DNA of 40,390 nucleotides from the NCBI GenBank assembly GCA_964444795.1, contig CAYUIQ010000050.1, positions 1 through 40,390 of the forward strand, given 5' to 3'. The notes under the pieces were generated by a model, which searched no databases, was not told where the DNA came from, and saw only the letters and a list, made by a program, of their open reading frames with translations. This document shows positions 17,611 to 26,088 of this stretch, one piece after another (the first letter of the stretch is position 1; every line of letters starts with the position of its first letter). The position numbers and the translations under genes are program-made. Source of the stretch: JABMRP01 sp964444795 (GTDB lineage: Bacteria > Planctomycetota > Planctomycetia > Pirellulales > Thermoguttaceae).

Positions 17611-17796
17611 ATGTTGAGTATTGTTCTTCTATTTGAGGCCAGGGAAGAGTCCGAATATGCATTGAGCGGCGGGCATTTCATTCCCGCATGCGTCTCGGAC
17701 CGCACATACCCGCTTATTGGGATTGGGGCTGGACCCGAGCCCGGCGGAACGATCATAAGGAGCGAGTGGCTTCGCAGCCTTGCGCGTAACCAATGA
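17611..17796 (+). CDS. Possible small ORF coupled to SulP
   Basis: 61 codons ending in TGA that overlaps the SulP ATG by 4 nt (ATGA), the spacing typical of coupled operon genes. The open frame continues upstream to 17509 with plausible protein text (RRDIIVAVGTSTRHF), but no normal start codon occurs there. It may be the 3' remnant of a longer gene with a lost start, or chance. I recognise no family and see no good ribosome-binding site before the ATG. Confidence 0.25.
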   Translation: MLSIVLLFEAREESEYALSGGHFIPACVSDRTYPLIGIGAGPEPGGTIIRSEWLRSLARNQ

Positions 17797-19946
17797 ATCG
17801 GATTCTCCCATTTCTTGGCTGGTTCAAAGACTACCGGAAAGCGGACCTCAGGGCAGACCTTGTCTCCGGAGTGACGGTGGCATTGGTCCTGATTCCGCAA
17901 TCCATGGCCTATGCCCAACTCGCGGGACTCCCTCCATACTATGGCCTTTACGCCTCTTTCCTTCCCCCATTGGTCGCGGCGTTGTTCGGTTGCAGTCGGC
18001 AACTGGCCACCGGACCGGTTGCCGTGGTTTCCCTCATCACGGCGGCCTCGCTGGAACCGCTGGCGACGGCCGGCAGCTCCGGCTACATCGCTTATGCAAT
18101 CGCACTCGCCTTGACGGTCGGAGTATTTCAGTTTGCATTGGGCCTGTTGAGGCTGGGAGTGGTCGTCAACTTCCTCTCCCACCCCGTCGTCAGTGGATTC
18201 ACCAACGCCGCGGCGATCATCATTGCCACCTCTCAACTGTCCAAGTTCTTCGGCGTCCACGTGGACAAGGCCGAGCACCACTACGAGACGATCGGCCGCG
18301 TACTCGTCGCCGCGTGGCACTATACTCACTGGCCGACTCTTGGCATGAGTGTCCTGGCACTGGCGATCATGTACGGTCTTAAACGGACCTACCCTAGGAT
18401 TCCCTATGTTCTGGTGGCCGTCGTTGTGACTTCCGTGATCGCTTGGGCAACCGAATTCGAGCAAAGGCGTCATGTTCCACTTTCGTCCATTGTCTCTCCC
18501 GAAGTTCGAGAGTTGGTCCGAAGCTTCAATGACGAGACGATCAAGGTGGAGGAGCTCTCGGCCGAGCGAACGGCGATGAATCACGAGTTGGCGTCACTCA
18601 AGAGAAGCGAGGGAGAGGACTCTCTTGAGTACCTTCACATGAAGCACGAGGTGGATGCGACAAACATCCAGATACATCAGACCAAGGCCGAGACGTGTTC
18701 TTACCGGCATGAGTTGCGATCATTCCTGTTCACCGGCGTCGTGGAACCTGACGAAACGCTGCGATTTTATCCCGCCGCCGATGAACTCTCGGATGACCGC
18801 AGTGACGGCCGGACGTGGCGTCTGGCCGTGGGCAACGGAGTTTTTGAAGACGGTTCGGTTACCATGACGTCTGGTGGCGCGGTCGTCGGGGCCATCCCCG
18901 GGGGGCTTCCCACGCTGGCCGTGCCCAAGTTCAGCATGCAAGAGTTTCTCGCCTTGTTGCCGTCGGCGGTGATTATCTCGTTGCTTGGTTTCATGGAAGC
19001 CATCTCGATTGCAAAAGCCATGGCCGCGAAGACCGGGCAGGTGCTCGACCCCAACCAGGAGTTGATTGGGCAAGGGCTGGCGAATATCGTCGGCTCGATC
19101 GGTCAGAGCTACCCTACCTCCGGCTCGTTTTCCCGGTCCGCCGTCAATTTGCAGTCGGGCGCGGTGTCGGGGTTATCGAGTGTCATCACGAGCATCGCGG
19201 TCGCGGTCACCCTTTTCCTCTTCACGCCCTTGCTGTACCATCTTCCCCAGGCAACCCTGGCAGCGATCATCATGATGGCCGTGATCGGCCTGGTAAGTGT
19301 CACCAGTTTCGTTCACACATGGCAGACCCACCGGATCGACGGTGGCATTCAAATCATCTCGTTCGTTGCCACGCTGGCCTTTGCGCCACATCTTGACCGG
19401 GGTATCATGATCGGTGTTGCTCTTTCCCTGGCATTCTATCTCTACAAGGGCATGAAACCCAATGTTGCTCATCTGTCGCTCCATCCCGACGGCTCGTTTC
19501 GCGACGCGGAATACTGGGAGCTTCGAGAATGCAAGCACGTTTCGATGATCCGATTTGATGCGCCTCTTTTCTTTGCCAACGCAAGCTTCTTCGAAGATCT
19601 CGTGAATGAAAGGCTCAATACACTCCCGGAGCTTCGGCACATCCTGCTGGTTGCCAACGGCATCAACGATCTGGATGCATCCGGAGAAGACGTGCTGGCG
19701 CTAACCGTCGACAACGTGAGGGCCGCGGACATCGAATTCTCGATTAGCGGCATCAAGGAGAAAGTCCTCGCCCTGATGAAGCGAACCCATCTCTTCGAGA
19801 AGATAGGAGAGGAGAACATCTATCCCACGCAGGCCGTGGCCATCGAGGCCATTCATTCTGCGGCCCATGAAGGGTCAAGCGAAGGACAGTGCCCCCTGCG
19901 CGTGCCTGCCCTCTCGCGAAACGCGCTAAAGAAGGAGTCCGCATGA
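17793..19946 (+). CDS. SulP family anion transporter with coiled-coil insert and STAS domain
   Basis: 717 residues. SulP proteins move sulfate, bicarbonate or other anions across the inner membrane. The signature near the N-terminus (GVTVALVLIPQSMAYAQLAG), GPVAVVSL, and VVGAIPGGLP after the insert are all present. A C-terminal STAS domain spans about 575-690 (NDLDASGEDVL). Residues about 222-364 are an extra hydrophilic, heptad-like segment between the two membrane halves. Canonical SulP topology puts the TM7-TM8 loop outside, so this insert should face the periplasm. The exact anion cannot be told. The stop codon is followed immediately by the ATG of the next gene, so transporter and cytidylate-kinase-like protein are coupled. 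Confidence 0.9.
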   Translation: MNRILPFLGWFKDYRKADLRADLVSGVTVALVLIPQSMAYAQLAGLPPYYGLYASFLPPLVAALFGCSRQLATGPVAVVSLITAASLEPLATAGSSGYIAYAIALALTVGVFQFALGLLRLGVVVNFLSHPVVSGFTNAAAIIIATSQLSKFFGVHVDKAEHHYETIGRVLVAAWHYTHWPTLGMSVLALAIMYGLKRTYPRIPYVLVAVVVTSVIAWATEFEQRRHVPLSSIVSPEVRELVRSFNDETIKVEELSAERTAMNHELASLKRSEGEDSLEYLHMKHEVDATNIQIHQTKAETCSYRHELRSFLFTGVVEPDETLRFYPAADELSDDRSDGRTWRLAVGNGVFEDGSVTMTSGGAVVGAIPGGLPTLAVPKFSMQEFLALLPSAVIISLLGFMEAISIAKAMAAKTGQVLDPNQELIGQGLANIVGSIGQSYPTSGSFSRSAVNLQSGAVSGLSSVITSIAVAVTLFLFTPLLYHLPQATLAAIIMMAVIGLVSVTSFVHTWQTHRIDGGIQIISFVATLAFAPHLDRGIMIGVALSLAFYLYKGMKPNVAHLSLHPDGSFRDAEYWELRECKHVSMIRFDAPLFFANASFFEDLVNERLNTLPELRHILLVANGINDLDASGEDVLALTVDNVRAADIEFSISGIKEKVLALMKRTHLFEKIGEENIYPTQAVAIEAIHSAAHEGSSEGQCPLRVPALSRNALKKESA

Positions 19947-21203
19947 ATGTCAATCGTTAGAATATTCAGTGCTATCCATTGTCATGGTGAAGAAATAGCC
20001 AGGCAAGTCGTCAAGGACCTTGGCTACGAATGGCTTGACGATTCGAATATCGTGAGCGAGACGTCCAAGCGTTTCGACGTCGCCCCGCACAAGCTGGCAC
20101 GGACACTTGCCGGCGGATTGTCCATCTTCAACCGTTTTACGCACGAAAGAGAACGGCATGTGAGCTTCCTGAAACAGGTGGTTGCGGAAACAATGAAGAG
20201 AGACCGAATTGTTCTCTCGGGCTTCTGTGGCCAACTCGTGCCAACCGGCATGTCTCATGTACTGAGCGTTTGCATCATCGCGGAGATCGGGTATCGCCTC
20301 GATTTGGCCATGCAAACATCCGGCGTATCCGAGAAGGAGGCGCGGAGGACCATCCAAGAGAGTGATGAAGTGAGCGTCCGGTGGACCGACTTCGTCCTGG
20401 GGAAATCTCCTTGGGATTCGGACATCTACGACGTGTTCATTCCCACCAACCGGGTAGAAGCCGACGAAGCCGTCAAGCTGGTCCGTGACCATGCCCAAAG
20501 CGGCGTACTCGTGCCCACGGAGGACTCCCTGCGGGCGGTGGATGATTTCATTCTTGCAGCGCGCGTGGAAGTCATGCTGGGCACAAAGGGGCATGACGTT
20601 GCCGTCTCCGCCAGAGGCGGCAACGTGACATTGGTAATAAACAAGCACACCGTCATGCTCTCCCGCCTGGAAGGAGAGTTGAAGCGCCTTGCGAATGGCG
20701 TTGAAGGAGTAAAGGACGTCGGGACCAAGGTCGGGCCGGGGTTTTACCAGCCGGGAGTCTATCGGCAGTTCAACCCGGAGTTGCCCAGTAAGGTCCTCTT
20801 GGTGGATGACGAGAAGGAGTTCGTGGAAACGTTGTCGGAACGACTTGAAATGCGAGACATGGGCTCGACCGTTGTCTACAGCGGCGAGCAGGCCCTGTCT
20901 CTCGTCCGGGAAGAAGAGCCGGAAGTGATGGTGTTGGATCTCCGAATGCCCGGCGTGAATGGGATCGAAGTCCTCCGAGAAATCAAGCAGACGCACCGGC
21001 ACGTCGAGGTTATCGTGCTCACCGGCCACGGTTCCAAGAAGGACGAGGAGGTGTGTATGAAACTGGGCGCATTCGCCTACCTGCAAAAGCCGGTCGATAT
21101 CGAAGAGCTTTCTCGTACCATGCAGGAAGCCTACGAAGAAGTGAAGGCGAAGAGAAAGAAGCCCCGCGTAAATCGCGCAAAGGAAGGTGAATCATGTCCA
21201 TAA
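19947..21203 (+). CDS. Cytidylate-kinase-like protein fused to BON-like and receiver domains
   Basis: 418 residues in three parts. Residues 1-185 resemble cytidylate-kinase-like (Cytidylate_kin2) proteins. About 195-265 look like a BON-like alpha/beta domain (AARVEVMLGTKGHDVAVSA to GVKDV). About 281-400 form a response-regulator receiver with D287-D288, phospho-acceptor D331 (VLDLRMPG), T359 and K381. The P-loop region reads SAIHCHGEEIA and has no Gly-rich loop or Lys, unlike GSYSRGKEVA in the next gene. It therefore looks like a pseudokinase that may bind a nucleotide or partner under receiver control. It starts directly at the SulP stop (TGA-ATG) and overlaps the next gene by 10 nt. Confidence 0.75.
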   Translation: MSIVRIFSAIHCHGEEIARQVVKDLGYEWLDDSNIVSETSKRFDVAPHKLARTLAGGLSIFNRFTHERERHVSFLKQVVAETMKRDRIVLSGFCGQLVPTGMSHVLSVCIIAEIGYRLDLAMQTSGVSEKEARRTIQESDEVSVRWTDFVLGKSPWDSDIYDVFIPTNRVEADEAVKLVRDHAQSGVLVPTEDSLRAVDDFILAARVEVMLGTKGHDVAVSARGGNVTLVINKHTVMLSRLEGELKRLANGVEGVKDVGTKVGPGFYQPGVYRQFNPELPSKVLLVDDEKEFVETLSERLEMRDMGSTVVYSGEQALSLVREEEPEVMVLDLRMPGVNGIEVLREIKQTHRHVEVIVLTGHGSKKDEEVCMKLGAFAYLQKPVDIEELSRTMQEAYEEVKAKRKKPRVNRAKEGESCP

Positions 21204-21991
21204 TCACGATATCCAGAGGATCCTACAGCAGAGGAAAGGAAGTAGCTGAGAAGGTCGCTCAAAGGTTGGGCTACGAATGCCTCTCCCGCGATGTCATCAT
21301 TGAAGCCTGTGACGAGTACAATGTGCCGGAAGTCAAATTGGTCCGGGCCATTCATGACGCCCCGTCAATTCTGGAACGTTTCACGGGAGGGAAAATGCGG
21401 TTTCTCGCCTACTTTCAGGCCGCTCTCATGGAGCATTTCCAGAGGGACAACGTGGTATACCATGGCCTGGCCGGCCACTTCCTCGTCAAGAATATCCCCC
21501 ACGTGCTCAAGGTCCGGATCATTGCCGAGATGGAAGATCGTGTTAAACTAGAAATGCAGCGCGAGGGGATCTCCGAGAGAGAGGCGTTACGGATCCTAAG
21601 CAGCGATGACGACGAACGAAGAAAATGGAGCCGCTACGCTTTTGGAATCGACACTTGGGATTGCTCTCTGTATGATCTCGTCCTCCATATCAAGAAGCTT
21701 ACCGGCGACGAGGCGGCGGACTTGATTTGCCACACGGTTGCCTTGGAACACTTTCACACCACCCCCCAATCGCAACAGGCGTTGGACAACCTGACGGTTG
21801 CCGCAAGGGTGAAAGCCGCTTTGATCGACCGGAAGCCGGAAGTCGAAGTATCCGCGGAGAACGGAGTTGTTCGCGTGAAGATCAAGAGATCACAACTTCG
21901 AGAGGAATGGCGCATTGAGAAACTTGCCAAGGCTGTTCCTGGCGTGCAACAAGTCCAGATCGAGGCCCAAGAAATCAGCCTCACACCATGA
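21194..21991 (+). CDS. Cytidylate-kinase-like protein with BON-like C-terminus
   Basis: 265 residues, a paralog of the preceding protein without the receiver. Residues 4-25 (ISRGSYSRGKEVAEKVA) carry the glycine/lysine-rich loop expected to contact phosphates. The body follows the cytidylate-kinase-like fold to about 185, and residues about 196-260 form a BON-like domain (VAARVKAALID, GVQQVQIE). Nucleotide kinase activity is possible but unproven; a signalling role fits the neighbours better than CMP salvage. AAGGAAGGTG lies just before the ATG, and the start overlaps the previous gene by 10 nt. The arginine codons are often AGA/AGG, unlike the flanking chromosome. Confidence 0.75.
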   Translation: MSIITISRGSYSRGKEVAEKVAQRLGYECLSRDVIIEACDEYNVPEVKLVRAIHDAPSILERFTGGKMRFLAYFQAALMEHFQRDNVVYHGLAGHFLVKNIPHVLKVRIIAEMEDRVKLEMQREGISEREALRILSSDDDERRKWSRYAFGIDTWDCSLYDLVLHIKKLTGDEAADLICHTVALEHFHTTPQSQQALDNLTVAARVKAALIDRKPEVEVSAENGVVRVKIKRSQLREEWRIEKLAKAVPGVQQVQIEAQEISLTP

Positions 21992-22015
21992 ATTCATGCG
22001 CGATAGGCATCGCCG

Positions 22016-23734
22016 ATGAATACAGATTCGCCGAGCAAACCGATTCCTGTCTCGCGCAGTGAGCGCGATGCGAAGAGAGGGTTTCATGCCCACTATCGCC
22101 GGCTGTGGTTGTATTCCGTCTGCGTCACGGCCTTCGTGTCGTTGACACCCCTGGTGATTTTGACGTGGGTGAACTTCTACCAGTACAGAAAAGCACTCCG
22201 GGAGGAGGTGATCCATCCAATTTCCCGGCTCGCGTCCATTTCGAGACGATTCATGGATGATTTCATCGAGGAGCATCGGGCGGCGCTGACCTATGTGGCC
22301 AGACGTGAATCGTATGAGGATCTATGCGACCAGGAGAAACTCAGCCGTACGCTCGTGGACATGAATGAGTCGTTCGGTGGTTTCGTCGATCTGGGGGTGA
22401 TTGACTCAGACGGGAATCAGCGATCCTACGCGGGACCTTATGAACTGGAAGGGCTGAACTACAAGGAACAAGACTGGTTCGAGGAGGTCTGTGTTCGAGG
22501 GATCCACGTAAGCGACGTCTTCCGTGGCTACCGCAACTTGCCCCACTTCGTGGTCGCTGTCCGGCAACTCGACAGCAAGATCGGAGACTTCTATATTGTT
22601 AGAACCACCATTGATGCGGAAGTACTCAACTCCTACATTTCCTCGCTTGACCTCAAACCGTCGAGCGACGTCTTTCTCATCAACCGTGAAGGTGTGTTAC
22701 AGACCGCGTCGCGTCACCATGGGGCGGTCTTGGACCAGTGCCCCATTGCCGTTCCGCCCTTCTCGTCGAAAACGGAAGTACTGGAAATAGCCACCGAGAA
22801 AGGAGAGTCCGGAGTTCTAGCGTATGCCTATATCGAACACTCGCCATTCATCTTCGTTGTCCTGAAGCACCCGGAACACGTTATGGAAAACTGGTTGCTC
22901 GTTCGAAGCAATATCCTCTGGCTTTTGGGGACGAGTATTGTCCTTATCATGGTCGTCATACTCTGGAGTTCGACGGCCCTGGTTAACCGCATCCGGGACG
23001 CGGATCACAGGCACGACAACACTCTTCATGCGATTGCATACACCAACAAGATGGCTTCTATCGGCAGGATGGCGGCGGGGGTGGCCCACGAGATAAACAA
23101 TCCTTTGGCCATTATCAATGAGAACGCCGGCCTGCTCAAGGATCTGGTTTCCATCGACGATAAACCACTCGAAAGGGATCGGCTCCTGAGAATGGCTGAG
23201 AAGGTCATCCGATCCGTGGTGAGATGTAGCAGCATCACCCATCGCCTGCTGGGCTTTGCCAAGAGAATGGAGCCCGCGGTCGAACGTTTCGCGCTCGGTC
23301 CCCTCCTGGAGGAAATATTGAGTTTTTACGGCAAGGAGACGGAGTACCGCAGGGTAACCGTCAACCTCGACGTCCCGCGGGATCTGCCAATGGTCGAGAG
23401 TGACCTTGGGCAACTCCAGCAAGTGTTCCTGAATATCTTGAGCAACGCTTTTGCCGCGGTTGCCGATGGAGGGCAGGTCGATGTCTGCGTCGAGGCGGTA
23501 GACGAGGACATGGTCGCGGTCAGGATTAGTGACAACGGCGTCGGAATCCCCGAGGAGCACATTGACCATATCTTTGAACCCTTCTTCAGTACGAAGGGCG
23601 AGTACGGTACCGGACTGGGCCTTTCCATAACGTATGGCATTGTCGAGAACCTGAAAGGCCGGATAGTCGTTCAAAGCACGGTCGGCGAAGGCACCACCTT
23701 CACTGTGCGACTGCCTATTGTGATGCGGAGATAA
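22016..23734 (+). CDS. Cache-domain sensor histidine kinase
   Basis: 572 residues. TM1 (about 32-52) and TM2 (about 297-319) bracket a roughly 240-residue extracytoplasmic region with Cache-like features (DLGVIDSDGNQ, YAGPYELEG, YKEQDWFEE). The HisKA domain has H358 in GVAHEINNPLA, the NtrB-like type. The ATPase shows N473/N477, SDNGVGIP (506-512), FEPFFSTK and GTGLGLSI. It should sense a small ligand outside the membrane and phosphorylate one or more of the receivers in the island. It begins 24 nt after the cytidylate-kinase-like gene and ends 3 nt before the next receiver gene. Confidence 0.9.
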   Translation: MNTDSPSKPIPVSRSERDAKRGFHAHYRRLWLYSVCVTAFVSLTPLVILTWVNFYQYRKALREEVIHPISRLASISRRFMDDFIEEHRAALTYVARRESYEDLCDQEKLSRTLVDMNESFGGFVDLGVIDSDGNQRSYAGPYELEGLNYKEQDWFEEVCVRGIHVSDVFRGYRNLPHFVVAVRQLDSKIGDFYIVRTTIDAEVLNSYISSLDLKPSSDVFLINREGVLQTASRHHGAVLDQCPIAVPPFSSKTEVLEIATEKGESGVLAYAYIEHSPFIFVVLKHPEHVMENWLLVRSNILWLLGTSIVLIMVVILWSSTALVNRIRDADHRHDNTLHAIAYTNKMASIGRMAAGVAHEINNPLAIINENAGLLKDLVSIDDKPLERDRLLRMAEKVIRSVVRCSSITHRLLGFAKRMEPAVERFALGPLLEEILSFYGKETEYRRVTVNLDVPRDLPMVESDLGQLQQVFLNILSNAFAAVADGGQVDVCVEAVDEDMVAVRISDNGVGIPEEHIDHIFEPFFSTKGEYGTGLGLSITYGIVENLKGRIVVQSTVGEGTTFTVRLPIVMRR

Positions 23735-23737
23735 TCC

Positions 23738-24112
23738 ATGGAACAGCTTAAGATACTGATCGTTGACGATGAAGAAGACTTGACTTCCACCATGGTGGAA
23801 CGTCTCGGACTTCGCGACTTTCAAGTTGAGGCGGCCACGAGCGGGATCGACGCACTGAAACGCGTGGGCGAGGAAGATTTCGATGTGCTGATCCTCGACG
23901 TCAAAATGCCCGGAATCGGCGGCCTACAAGTGATGGCGGAGATCAAACGCCAACACTTGGATCTCCCGGTCATCCTGCTTACCGGTCACGGCTCCGCCGC
24001 CGATGCTGAAAGGGGGATGAGAGAGGGAGCTTCCGACTATCTTATGAAGCCAATCGACATCGACACACTGGTCGAGAAGATCCGCGACGCGGTGCAATCA
24101 AAAAGGAGTTGA
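23738..24112 (+). CDS. Single-domain response regulator
   Basis: A 124-residue receiver only. D10-D11, phospho-acceptor D54 (ILDVKMPG), T82 and K104 (LMKPIDID) are intact. With no output domain it should pass phosphate on or bind another protein. It lies 3 nt after the Cache sensor kinase, which is its most likely donor. Confidence 0.88.
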   Translation: MEQLKILIVDDEEDLTSTMVERLGLRDFQVEAATSGIDALKRVGEEDFDVLILDVKMPGIGGLQVMAEIKRQHLDLPVILLTGHGSAADAERGMREGASDYLMKPIDIDTLVEKIRDAVQSKRS

Positions 24113-24257
24113 AGGGGAGCGTTGACGTGTACCGGGCGGAAGGAGTGCCTTCATGGGCTTTGACTGCCCCCCATCCAACGACGTCCCGGATAAGTCGTTT
24201 CGGCGAGGGCCGCGGATCCCGGAAAGAGGGTCTTGCGACCGTAACGGAGGATTGGTT

Positions 24258-24689
24258 ATGGTAAAGGAGAAAGTGTTGCTGGTGGATGATGAACGAGAGT
24301 TCACTCAAATACTCTCGGAACGAATGGTGTCCAGAGGTGTCGACGTCGATACTGCGGCAAGCGGAATTGAGGCCGTCCAGAAGGCGAAGGATGTACCGTA
24401 CGATGCGATTATCCTTGATCTTGCCATGCCGGAGATGGACGGGATTGACACGCTGAAGCATCTGCTTGAGATGAACGCCGACCTGCAAGTGATTATGTTG
24501 ACGGGTTACGCTACCGCTCAGAAGGGCATTGAGGCCCTTGAGCTCGGCGCAATGGACGTCCTGGAAAAGCCCACCGAGATTCAGAAACTCATGGAGACGA
24601 TCCAGCGGGCCAAGGCCAACAAGATGCAGCGTGTCGAGAAACAGTCCGAGGAGAGAATCAAGGGTATATTGGAGCCCAAGGAGCGGTAG
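24258..24689 (+). CDS. Single-domain response regulator with C-terminal helix
   Basis: 143 residues. A receiver with D10-D11, phospho-acceptor D54 (ILDLAMPEMDG), T82 and K104 (LEKPTEIQ), followed by about 25 charged helical residues. The open frame extends back to 24153, but the fold and a GGAGG at 24246-24250 place the start at ATG 24258. It precedes the PAS sensor kinase by 43 nt, so it may be read by that kinase. The receiver is similar to the 23738 one and to the receiver fused to the cytidylate-kinase-like protein, suggesting local duplication. Confidence 0.85.
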   Translation: MVKEKVLLVDDEREFTQILSERMVSRGVDVDTAASGIEAVQKAKDVPYDAIILDLAMPEMDGIDTLKHLLEMNADLQVIMLTGYATAQKGIEALELGAMDVLEKPTEIQKLMETIQRAKANKMQRVEKQSEERIKGILEPKER

Positions 24690-24732
24690 GCCTTTCTGCA
24701 AGGAATTGTCTTGGGCGACGGAGATTGACCGT

Positions 24733-26088
24733 ATGTTTCGTGATCGTTCCAGGGCCCCCCGGCGGGCGATGTTATTGGCAATGATCGGCGTGTTGGTGGC
24801 CGTTGTGTTGGCGGTAGCCATGACGGTTTGGCTGGTCTTCGAAGTGCGCAAGGAACAACAGGCCATTGCCGAACTACTCCGTGACGAATCCGGCACCGTT
24901 AACACGCAAGTAAGTGCTTTGCCCGCGGAGATGCGCATACAACTAGTGTTCTCGATCCTGGTGCTCGCCGTCCTGGTCGTGGCTGCCATTGCTTTACTGC
25001 GGGTTTTCCTCGCGTATCTAGCGAGCCAGGAGAGTTTGCATGAAGTCGAGACTCTCTCCTGGAACATATTCGCCAGCATGGACCGTGCGGTCGTGACGAC
25101 CGACTGTCACGGTCTGATTACGAGCATGAATCCAGCCGCATACACACTGCTGCACATTGGCTCGGAATGCGTTGGGCGACCACTGACAGACATCAGCACG
25201 AACGAGGTGTCCCTGGATCGACTCAGTCACCGAGTCCTGCAATCGAATAACCCCGTCCGTGATTGCGAGTACTCCGTCGTCCGGGGCCCACGGAAGCATC
25301 GGCTACGAATTGACTGCCATTTGCTGGTGGATACTGATAAGAGAGTCTTCGGGACCGTGTTGTATGTACGCGACATAACGGACCGCATACTGGTTGGAGA
25401 ACGTATCCGGCGAATGGAACGCTTCCTCGGACTGGGATCACTTGCCGCCGGCTTGCAGCATGAGATCAAGAATCCTCTGAGCGCCTTGTCTCTCCACGTT
25501 CAACTGCTCGAAGAGCACTTGCAGGGCGAATCGGACACGGAAGTTACCGAGGATCTTGGCGTATTGAAAACAGAGATGAGGCGAATCAGCGGAGTTTTGG
25601 AGGGTTTCCAGGACTTCGCCACGCTGGACACGCTCAACCGCTCAGTGGTCGGCATAGTCCAGATTGTGCGGCGGACGGTGCGTCTCGTCCGGCCGCAGGC
25701 CGAAGGCCAACATGTTCAGATTACACTGGCGACACCTACAGACGAACTCCCGCCAGTCTCCGTTGATGTTGCCAAATTAGAGCAAGTCCTCTTGAATATC
25801 ATCCTCAACGCACTTGAAGAAATGCCTACCGGTGGCCAGTTGAAAGTCCGTCTGGGCCACGATGAGGATACGGCGTGGATTGAAATCATGGACACGGGTC
25901 CCGGTATCCCGGAGAGAGTTCAGCCCCGGATTTTCGACCCGTATTTTACGACCAAGAGCGAAGGCTCGGGAATGGGACTTGCCGTGTGCGAGAAGATCAT
26001 CCAACAGCATTCCGGCCAGATTGACTTTGACACGGGGCCAAACGGCACCACTTTTCGCCTCTCTCTGCCAGCGGAACCGGTCTCATGA
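24733..26088 (+). CDS. PAS-domain sensor histidine kinase (NtrB-like)
   Basis: 451 residues. Two membrane helices (about 12-36 and 70-96) enclose only about 33 residues outside, so sensing is probably cytoplasmic or within the membrane. A PAS domain follows (about 105-222), then HisKA with H243 in GLQHEIKNPLS, and an ATPase domain with N355/N359, DTGPGIP and GSGMGLAV. The HEIKNPL box is typical of partners of sigma-54 activators, and the gene overlaps the NtrC-type activator by 4 nt (ATGA). GGAG lies 9 nt before ATG 24733; the longer frame from 24529 overlaps the receiver gene and is not used. Confidence 0.88.
   Translation: MFRDRSRAPRRAMLLAMIGVLVAVVLAVAMTVWLVFEVRKEQQAIAELLRDESGTVNTQVSALPAEMRIQLVFSILVLAVLVVAAIALLRVFLAYLASQESLHEVETLSWNIFASMDRAVVTTDCHGLITSMNPAAYTLLHIGSECVGRPLTDISTNEVSLDRLSHRVLQSNNPVRDCEYSVVRGPRKHRLRIDCHLLVDTDKRVFGTVLYVRDITDRILVGERIRRMERFLGLGSLAAGLQHEIKNPLSALSLHVQLLEEHLQGESDTEVTEDLGVLKTEMRRISGVLEGFQDFATLDTLNRSVVGIVQIVRRTVRLVRPQAEGQHVQITLATPTDELPPVSVDVAKLEQVLLNIILNALEEMPTGGQLKVRLGHDEDTAWIEIMDTGPGIPERVQPRIFDPYFTTKSEGSGMGLAVCEKIIQQHSGQIDFDTGPNGTTFRLSLPAEPVS

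Noticed and set aside
16402..17792. Sigma-54-type promoter upstream of the island
   Set aside because: I scanned for GG-N10-GC with TGGCAC-like context and found no convincing site.
17412..18584. Minus-strand open frame of 390 codons at the island's left edge
   Set aside because: It overlaps SulP in antisense and has low-complexity, non-protein-like sequence.
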